Positions 15,008 to 15,646 of a stretch of 15,646 bases of DNA are shown here, piece after piece. This DNA is from Microbacteriaceae bacterium. GTDB taxonomy: Bacteria; Actinomycetota; Actinomycetes; Actinomycetales; Microbacteriaceae. The stretch spans positions 1-15,646 of the forward strand of contig RFQD01000012.1 of NCBI GenBank assembly GCA_009925875.1, written 5' to 3'. Position numbers and translations under genes: made by a program. Under the pieces are notes generated by a model. It ran no database searches. It was not told the origin of the DNA and saw nothing but the letters and a program-made list of their open reading frames with translations. Positions within the stretch are counted from its first letter, which is position 1, and the number at the start of each line of letters is the position of its first letter.

Positions 15008-15646
15008 TCACCCGCGGTTTTCGATGCGATGACCCAGTTCATCGATGACCGTAAAGAGCGCATCCACGTCACTCATGTCCGTTCGAAAGTTCGTGAAGCA
15101 CGGGCGCAGCCACGTTTCGCCGTCGATTTGTGCGGGCGAGAGATAAACCCGGCCATCCTCGATGATCGCGGCACAGAGGGCTGCGTTGTGCGCACTGATG
15201 TGGGCCGGGTCGGTCATGCCAGCCGGAATGTGCTGCAGTGGCACAATCGACAACTGAGGTCGGGTGGGCAGGACGCGAAAATGCGGGTCGGCGGATGCGC
15301 GCGCATACGTTTCGCGCGCCAGCCTGATGTCGTGCTCAATTGCCTGGCGAAACTCGTGCGCCCCATGCGCCTTGAATCCCAGCCACAACTTGAGGGCACG
15401 CAACGGGCGCGAATACTCAAGCGTCACATCAACCGGGTTCGGTTCGTCGGTGACGTGCGGCATGTACGCCTCGTTATGACCAAACGTTGCGGCGAGCGCC
15501 GAGTAGTCGCGCACGAGAAGAATGGAACAAGCCTTCGGAACGAACATCCACTTATGTGCGTCGATGGTGACAGAATCCGCGAGATCGAGCCCGTCGAACA
15601 AGTCGCGCACGAGATTAGTGCCGGCCGCCGGGCCACCGTAGGCGCC
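15008..15646 (-). CDS. Group II PLP-dependent amino acid decarboxylase, C-terminal part
   Basis: The last 213 residues of a cytoplasmic decarboxylase of the aromatic-L-amino-acid/glutamate/diaminobutyrate decarboxylase superfamily. The N-terminus lies beyond the window edge. The frame opens with GAYGGPA, the usual end of the HVDAAYGG cofactor-ring motif, followed by DSVTIDAHKWMFVPKAC, in which the lysine of DAHKW forms the PLP Schiff base. SRPLRALKLWLGFKAHG and the final RPCFTNFRT are also typical of the family. The visible part ends at TGA 15008-15010. Substrate cannot be decided from this fragment. It is on the same strand as the lipoprotein gene but separated from the permease operon by a non-coding region, so a link to the catabolic cluster is uncertain. 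Confidence 0.9.
   Translation of the reverse strand, partial: GAYGGPAAGTNLVRDLFDGLDLADSVTIDAHKWMFVPKACSILLVRDYSALAATFGHNEAYMPHVTDEPNPVDVTLEYSRPLRALKLWLGFKAHGAHEFRQAIEHDIRLARETYARASADPHFRVLPTRPQLSIVPLQHIPAGMTDPAHISAHNAALCAAIIEDGRVYLSPAQIDGETWLRPCFTNFRTDMSDVDALFTVIDELGHRIENRG

Overview
The window looks like a chromosomal segment of a moderately high-GC actinobacterium. The support is GTG starts, actinobacterial-style paralogues (CYP124/125-like P450, SSADH-like dehydrogenase, tandem Lrp regulator) and a mycolic-type-free lipoprotein with a simple lipobox. A Microbacteriaceae-like origin is possible but is only a guess. No rRNA, tRNA, CRISPR or mobile element was seen.

Layout. (1) Minus strand, 1-2881: a GABA-type aminotransferase (gabT-like) followed after 44 nt by a class I fumarase whose C-terminus runs off the window. 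(2) 2882-3115: AT-rich divergent control region. (3) Plus strand, 3116-4087: a double-length Lrp/AsnC regulator. (4) 4088-4214: a promoter with a consensus TATAAT and a perfect 11-bp inverted repeat at the expected transcription start. (5) Plus strand, 4215-11169: a tight six-gene operon coding for a PDR/VanB-type reductase, a cytochrome P450, a short-chain dehydrogenase, an SSADH-like and a betaine-aldehyde-dehydrogenase-like ALDH, and an agmatinase/guanidinobutyrase-type ureohydrolase. (6) Minus strand, 14217-11166: an APC/ACT-family permease and a linalool dehydratase/isomerase (LDI)-family protein, whose stop codon interlocks with that of the ureohydrolase. (7) 14218-14471: non-coding. (8) Minus strand, 14472-14965: a small lipoprotein gene with a one-base frameshift. 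(9) Minus strand, 15008-15646: the C-terminal part of a group II PLP decarboxylase.

Genes 1-6 read as one catabolic island for an imported nitrogen compound. The ureohydrolase implies a guanidino group. The P450, SDR and first ALDH imply stepwise oxidation of a CH3 to an acid. The aminotransferase and second ALDH imply an omega-amino acid converted to a dicarboxylate. The LDI homologue implies an isoprenoid-like or allylic alcohol skeleton. A fumarase next to gabT fits an unsaturated dicarboxylate product (fumarate or mesaconate) better than ordinary GABA breakdown to succinate. A substrate that would use nearly every enzyme is a prenylated guanidine such as galegine: methyl hydroxylation, oxidation to 4-guanidino-2-methylbut-2-enoate, loss of urea, transamination, oxidation to mesaconate, hydration to citramalate. 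This pathway is my inference; the family assignments are much firmer than the substrate.
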